Of a DNA stretch of 64,000 bases, positions 60,556-64,000 are shown one piece after another (positions within the stretch are counted from its first letter, which is position 1; each line of letters starts with the position of its first letter). A program made the translations under genes and the position numbers. The DNA is from Streptomyces sp. RerS4 (GTDB taxonomy: Bacteria > Actinomycetota > Actinomycetes > Streptomycetales > Streptomycetaceae). Location of the stretch: positions 248,001 to 312,000 of the forward strand of contig NZ_CP097322.1 in the NCBI RefSeq assembly GCF_023515955.1, given 5' to 3'. The notes under the pieces are model-generated. The model worked only from the letters and a program-made list of their open reading frames with translations, did not search any database and had not been told where the DNA came from.

Positions 60556-61208
60556 GTGATCCGGTGAGCGAAGACGAGAACGAGATCGACGACCTTCAGG
60601 TGGAGGTGGCCGGCCTTCTGCTGGACCATGTCTACGCACCCCTGCTGGAGGACCAGCACGTGCGCGGCGTGATGCCCGCTCCCGCCGGAGCCCCGGCCGT
60701 CCGGGTGGTCCTCGGCGACCGCGGGGAATCCGAGCCGGCCCGACTGACGGTGTACGAGATCCCCTTGGGTTCGGGCGAGGAGCTCCGCACTCCGCACGAC
60801 GTCGTCGCCCTGCTCCGCGCGGTTCACACCGGCACGCACATCTACCCCTCGGACAGGGTTTCCTCCGTGATGGGGATGGACCTGTACGTCGTCGACCCGG
60901 CCCATGTGAAGGAAGCCCCCTTCACCACGGACGACTGGACGTCCACCCTTCTGCGTTGCCTGGCGCACCCGTCCGAGGAGCGGTCCCCCGCACGGCTGCG
61001 CGGGTTCCTGTTCCGGGAGGGAGGTCTTCTGCGCCTGTACATGGACAGCGAGGAGGTTGCCGGCGTGATCGCCGCCGACGTCCGGCCGGGCGGTGCGCTG
61101 ACCGCCCTCCTGGCCGCACTGCCCTCGCTGCTCGGCGAGGAATGGCGGACCTCCGGCAGCGCGGACGACCCGCACTGCCGGTACCTCGTGGACCTCACCC
61201 ACTGGTGA
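60552..61208 (+). CDS. Hypothetical protein, 218 residues
   Basis: This acidic, soluble protein reads EDENEIDDLQVEVAGLLLDH, VYAPLLEDQHVRGVMPAPAG, then HIYPSDRVSSVMGMDLYVVD and CLAHPSEERSPARLRGFLFR. GTG 60552 overlaps the stop of the secreted protein (GTGA); GTG 60564 is an alternative. It has no signal peptide. It may act as an immunity or partner protein of the secreted product, but this is a guess based on coupling only. Confidence 0.6.
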   Translation: MSDPVSEDENEIDDLQVEVAGLLLDHVYAPLLEDQHVRGVMPAPAGAPAVRVVLGDRGESEPARLTVYEIPLGSGEELRTPHDVVALLRAVHTGTHIYPSDRVSSVMGMDLYVVDPAHVKEAPFTTDDWTSTLLRCLAHPSEERSPARLRGFLFREGGLLRLYMDSEEVAGVIAADVRPGGALTALLAALPSLLGEEWRTSGSADDPHCRYLVDLTHW

Positions 61209-61253
61209 CCGCCCCGACCGGCCCCCGCGTGCGATCAGGCCCCTCTCCGATGG

Positions 61254-62918
61254 CTAACAGGCGGGGGAGGATCCCTTCTGGCCCTTGAGGTCACGGTTGT
61301 ACAGCCACCCGGTGGTGTTCGTGCCGTCCACGCGTACGAACGTCCACTGGTTGCCGTACGAGTTGACGATGTAGCAGTGGTACCAGAGCTTCGTGCCGTT
61401 CTTGACCAGGCTGCCCCGCGAGCACTGCTGGTACGGCGCGGCCAGCAGGTGGTGGTCGCCGGAGATGTAGCCGTAGGTCCCGGGCGTCGGGTCCCTGTGG
61501 GTCCAGCCCGCGCAGCCCGTCGGTGTGGGGCTCGGCCGGGTCGGGGAGGGTGAGGAACCCTTCGTGGAGGGCGAGGGCGAGCCCGACTTCTTCGGGGCGC
61601 CGGTGGACGGCACCGCCCGGGGGCCGGAACCGGAGGGCGAGGGGGCCGGGGTGTGCGCTCCCGGCTGCCCGCCGGCCGCCGGGGAGCCGCCGGGCGTCGG
61701 CGCGACCGCCCGCGCCGGATCGTCGTCGCCGCCCGAGGTCACCGTGTAGGTGACGCCCGCCGCGGCGAGTACGGCGACGACCGCGACGGCCACCGCGGCG
61801 AAGCGCCGGCGCCGCACCCGGTCCACGGCCTGCGGCTGACCGGGTGGGGGTCCCTGCGGCGGGAATCCGGGTGGGGAGGCGGGGGCGTAGGGCTGCGGAA
61901 ACGATACGGCGCCTGCGCCGGCGGAGTCGAAACCGCCCGGCGGCGGGGGTCCGAAGCCGGGAACGGGGGTGGACGCGGGCGCGAACGCGGACGCCGGGGT
62001 GGACGCGGGGGTGGACGCGGACGGCACGCTGGGGATCGGCGGGACCGCGCCGCCGCCCGCCGCCACCTGCTCCAGCATCGCGCGGGCCTGCTCGGCGGTG
62101 GGTCGGTGCTCCGGATCCTTCGCCATCAGCGCCCGCAACACGGGGGCGAGGGGCCCCGCGCGGCGGGGCTCGGGCAGTGGGTCACCGACGATCGCGGCCA
62201 GCGTGGACCACACGGAGGTGCGGCGGAACGGCGAGACGCCCTCCACCGCCGCGTACAGGGTCATCCCGAGCGACCAGATGTCCGACGCCGGGCCGGGTTC
62301 CCTGCCCTGCGCGCGCTCCGGCGGCAGGTAGTCCATCGAGCCCACGATCTCACCGCTGCGGGTCAGCTTGGCCACGGCTTCGTCACCGGTCGAATCCATG
62401 GTGGCGATGCCGAAGTCGGTGAGCACGACCCGGCCGCCGCGCTCCAGCAGCACGTTGCCCGGTTTCACGTCCCGGTGCAGCACGCCCGCGCGGTGCGCGG
62501 CGTCGAGCGCATCCATCAGTTTGGCGCCGATCGCGGCGGCCTCGTGCGGATCGAGCGGGCCGTTCCGCGTCACCACCTCGTCGAGCGAGGGGCCGTCGAC
62601 GAGTTCCATGACGATGACGGGCAGACCCTGCTCGTGCGTCACGTCGTGCACGGTGACCACGCCGCCGTGCCGGATACGGGCGGCGGCCTGTGCCTCGCGC
62701 TCCATCCGCGAGCGCAGGTCGGCCAGTTCGGCTTCACTGGAGTCCGTGTAGGCCCGCAGGACCTTGACGGCGACCTCGCGCGCGAGCAGTTCGTCGACGG
62801 CCCGCGCGACCACGCCCATGCCGCCGCGGCCGATCACCGAGGTCACCCGGTAGCGTCCGCCGAGCACCTTTCCGGCCAGGTCCCCGTCGTTCGCTTCCTC
62901 CGCTTGGCCCGCTGGCAC
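61254..62918 (-). CDS. Membrane Ser/Thr protein kinase (PASTA-less PknB-like)
   Basis: This 554-residue protein has an N-terminal kinase domain (about 20-280): G-loop IGRGGMGVVARAVD, VAVKVLR with the ATP Lys, catalytic HRDVKPGN, and DFG in LTDFGIATM. A Pro/Ala/Ser-rich linker and one membrane helix (RRRRFAAVAVAVVAVLAAAG, about 378-398) lead to an outside part of about 145 residues. Its last 85 residues (CAGWTHRDPTPGTYGYISGD, then NGTKLWYHCYIVNSYGNQWT) resemble an SH3-like domain with Cys. GTG 62918 is chosen as GGAG lies 6 nt upstream. Confidence 0.85.
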   Translation of the reverse strand: MPAGQAEEANDGDLAGKVLGGRYRVTSVIGRGGMGVVARAVDELLAREVAVKVLRAYTDSSEAELADLRSRMEREAQAAARIRHGGVVTVHDVTHEQGLPVIVMELVDGPSLDEVVTRNGPLDPHEAAAIGAKLMDALDAAHRAGVLHRDVKPGNVLLERGGRVVLTDFGIATMDSTGDEAVAKLTRSGEIVGSMDYLPPERAQGREPGPASDIWSLGMTLYAAVEGVSPFRRTSVWSTLAAIVGDPLPEPRRAGPLAPVLRALMAKDPEHRPTAEQARAMLEQVAAGGGAVPPIPSVPSASTPASTPASAFAPASTPVPGFGPPPPGGFDSAGAGAVSFPQPYAPASPPGFPPQGPPPGQPQAVDRVRRRRFAAVAVAVVAVLAAAGVTYTVTSGGDDDPARAVAPTPGGSPAAGGQPGAHTPAPSPSGSGPRAVPSTGAPKKSGSPSPSTKGSSPSPTRPSPTPTGCAGWTHRDPTPGTYGYISGDHHLLAAPYQQCSRGSLVKNGTKLWYHCYIVNSYGNQWTFVRVDGTNTTGWLYNRDLKGQKGSSPAC

Positions 62919-63038
62919 CGCATGCTCCGTTCCACCACCGGTCGTCCGGCTCGACTGTCTGACGGGGCACAAGCGTAGATGCATGATCCCCGGGCGGATC
63001 GCGCGGCTACCGTCAAGCTCACGCGTGACGGGGGCGGG

Positions 63039-64000
63039 TCATGCGACCCAGGGTTTCCACACCTTCTCGTTGCGCTCGACCCACCGCTTCGCCGCCTCCC
63101 GCGGCGAGAGCTTCTGCTCGGCGATCATCAGGGACACCTCGTTCTGCTGTTCCTTGGTCCAGTGGAACCTCTTGAGGAACGCGGCGGCCTCGCCGCCCGC
63201 GTTCGCGAAGCGCGTGTTCAGGTACTTGCGCAGGGGTGTGTGCGGGTAGGCGCAGGCCACCTTCTGCGGATCGTCCGCGCAGCCCTCGGTGTACTCGGGG
63301 AGCTTCACCTCGGTCATCGGGACGCGCTCGAAGAGCCACTGGGGCTCGTACCAGTACGTGAGGAAGGGCTTGCGCTCCTTGGCGAACTGCTTGATCTGGG
63401 TGATCTGGGCCGCCTCGGAGCCGGCGAAGACCACTTCGAAGTCCAGGCCCAGGTTCTTCACCAGGGCCTTGTCGTTCGTGACGTAGGAAGGGGAGCCGTC
63501 CATGAGCTGGCCCTTGCCGCGGCTTTCCGGGGTGCGCAGTCGGTCGGCGTACTTGTCGAGGTTCTTCCAGTCGGTGACGTCGGGGTGGGCCTCGGCGAAG
63601 TACGTGGGGACGAACCATCCGATGTGGCCGGTCACCCCGAGGTCTCCGCCGGGGGTGATGGTCTTCTTGCCCCGGACGTACCGCTCCTCCTGCTCGGGGT
63701 GGCCCCAGTCCTCCAGGATCGCGTCGACGCGGCCCTGGCTGAGGGCGTCCCAGGCGGGGACCTCGTCGACCTGGACGGTGTCCACCCGGTACCCGAGTTC
63801 GTGTTCGAGGAGGTACGAGGCGACGGCGGTGTTCGCCTGGGCGCCGACCCACGACTGGACGGAGAGCGTGACGGTTCTCGCGCCGTCCGCGGCGGCGTAC
63901 GGGGAGGACTGGCGGGTCATGTCCGCGGCTCCGCAGCCGGTGAGGACGGCGAGTCCGGTGGCGGCGGCGAGGACGGCCGCGCCGCGTCGGCGCGGGGGGC
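63039..64000 (-). CDS. Glycine-betaine-type ABC substrate-binding lipoprotein, cut by window edge
   Basis: The frame runs off the right end; the visible part holds a lipobox (LAVLTGC) and an OpuAC-type binding fold: VTLSVQSWVGAQANTAVASY, GRVDAILEDWGHPEQEERYV, then HIGWFVPTYFAEAHPDVTDW and KPFLTYWYEPQWLFERVPMT. The Trp/Tyr residues fit the aromatic cage for quaternary amines such as glycine betaine or proline betaine. An ATG at 63920 lies after the lipobox and is not the start. The importer ATPase and permease are expected outside the window. Confidence 0.85.
   Translation of the reverse strand, partial: PPRRRGAAVLAAATGLAVLTGCGAADMTRQSSPYAAADGARTVTLSVQSWVGAQANTAVASYLLEHELGYRVDTVQVDEVPAWDALSQGRVDAILEDWGHPEQEERYVRGKKTITPGGDLGVTGHIGWFVPTYFAEAHPDVTDWKNLDKYADRLRTPESRGKGQLMDGSPSYVTNDKALVKNLGLDFEVVFAGSEAAQITQIKQFAKERKPFLTYWYEPQWLFERVPMTEVKLPEYTEGCADDPQKVACAYPHTPLRKYLNTRFANAGGEAAAFLKRFHWTKEQQNEVSLMIAEQKLSPREAAKRWVERNEKVWKPWVA

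Noticed and set aside
1..64000. tRNA, rRNA or CRISPR loci; a biosynthetic gene cluster
   Set aside because: No cloverleaf with a CCA-proximal TTCGAATC-type arm, rRNA motif or repeat-spacer array was noticed, and no PKS, NRPS or terpene synthase domains were read; a full covariance search was not possible.

Overview
This is a high-GC window with frequent GTG starts, SsgA-like and PaaX/MDMPI-type genes and an actinobacterial gas-vesicle operon. Together these point to Streptomyces or a close relative, and the mix of decayed insertion sequences and solitary enzymes suggests an accessory chromosome arm rather than the core.

Left part (1-11,000). An IS5-family transposase runs off the left edge. 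Next comes a complete IS701-family element (838-2743) with perfect 25-bp inverted repeats and a CTAG duplication; it carries a small dimeric alpha-beta-barrel enzyme as passenger. Fragments of IstB, an ISL3 transposase and a tyrosine recombinase follow, surrounding a helical-repeat-like hypothetical gene. A GNAT-PaaX operon faces an alpha/beta hydrolase across a shared palindromic operator. Beyond are a decayed RmlD-like gene, an MpaB-type oxygenase, a metallophosphoesterase and another broken integrase.

11,000-21,600. A serine hydrolase-MerR pair, a NarL-type two-component system and a DUF6223 membrane protein precede a three-gene block (15,685-20,284). Each of these secreted proteins ends in seven beta-propeller-like blades. 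Two have an M23 (LytM) peptidase head and one a GH43-like head. A TetR gene behind a large inverted repeat and an IS3 remnant close the section.

21,600-36,000. Here are a large DUF6185-like membrane protein, a DHFR-like reductase, a LysR regulator divergent from an MDMPI-fold enzyme, and a compact gas-vesicle operon (gvpO-A-F-G-minigene-J-L-S-K plus one extra gene) whose cistrons mostly overlap by 4 nt. A membrane-fused spermidine-synthase-like gene is divergent from it.

36,000-45,500. A helix-turn-helix/transmembrane/SLT fusion sits behind 11-bp iterons. It is followed by a Fic-domain protein with an altered motif, a flavodoxin, decayed FG-GAP and endonuclease/phosphatase genes, an EF-hand protein, and an overlapping pair of AlkB-like Fe(II)/2-oxoglutarate oxygenases (42,830-44,819). 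That pair is the best candidate here for an undescribed system.

45,500-64,000. This holds three alpha/beta hydrolases (one lacking its nucleophilic serine), an SsgA-like protein, AraC and PucR regulators, and a FecCD-type ABC importer whose leader carries a probable cobalamin riboswitch. After it come a DHA2 exporter, another PucR regulator, a secreted lipase, small secreted proteins, a membrane Ser/Thr kinase and a glycine-betaine-type binding protein cut by the right edge. I saw no rRNA, tRNA or CRISPR array. All assignments come from reading the sequence and recalled family features; no database search was run.
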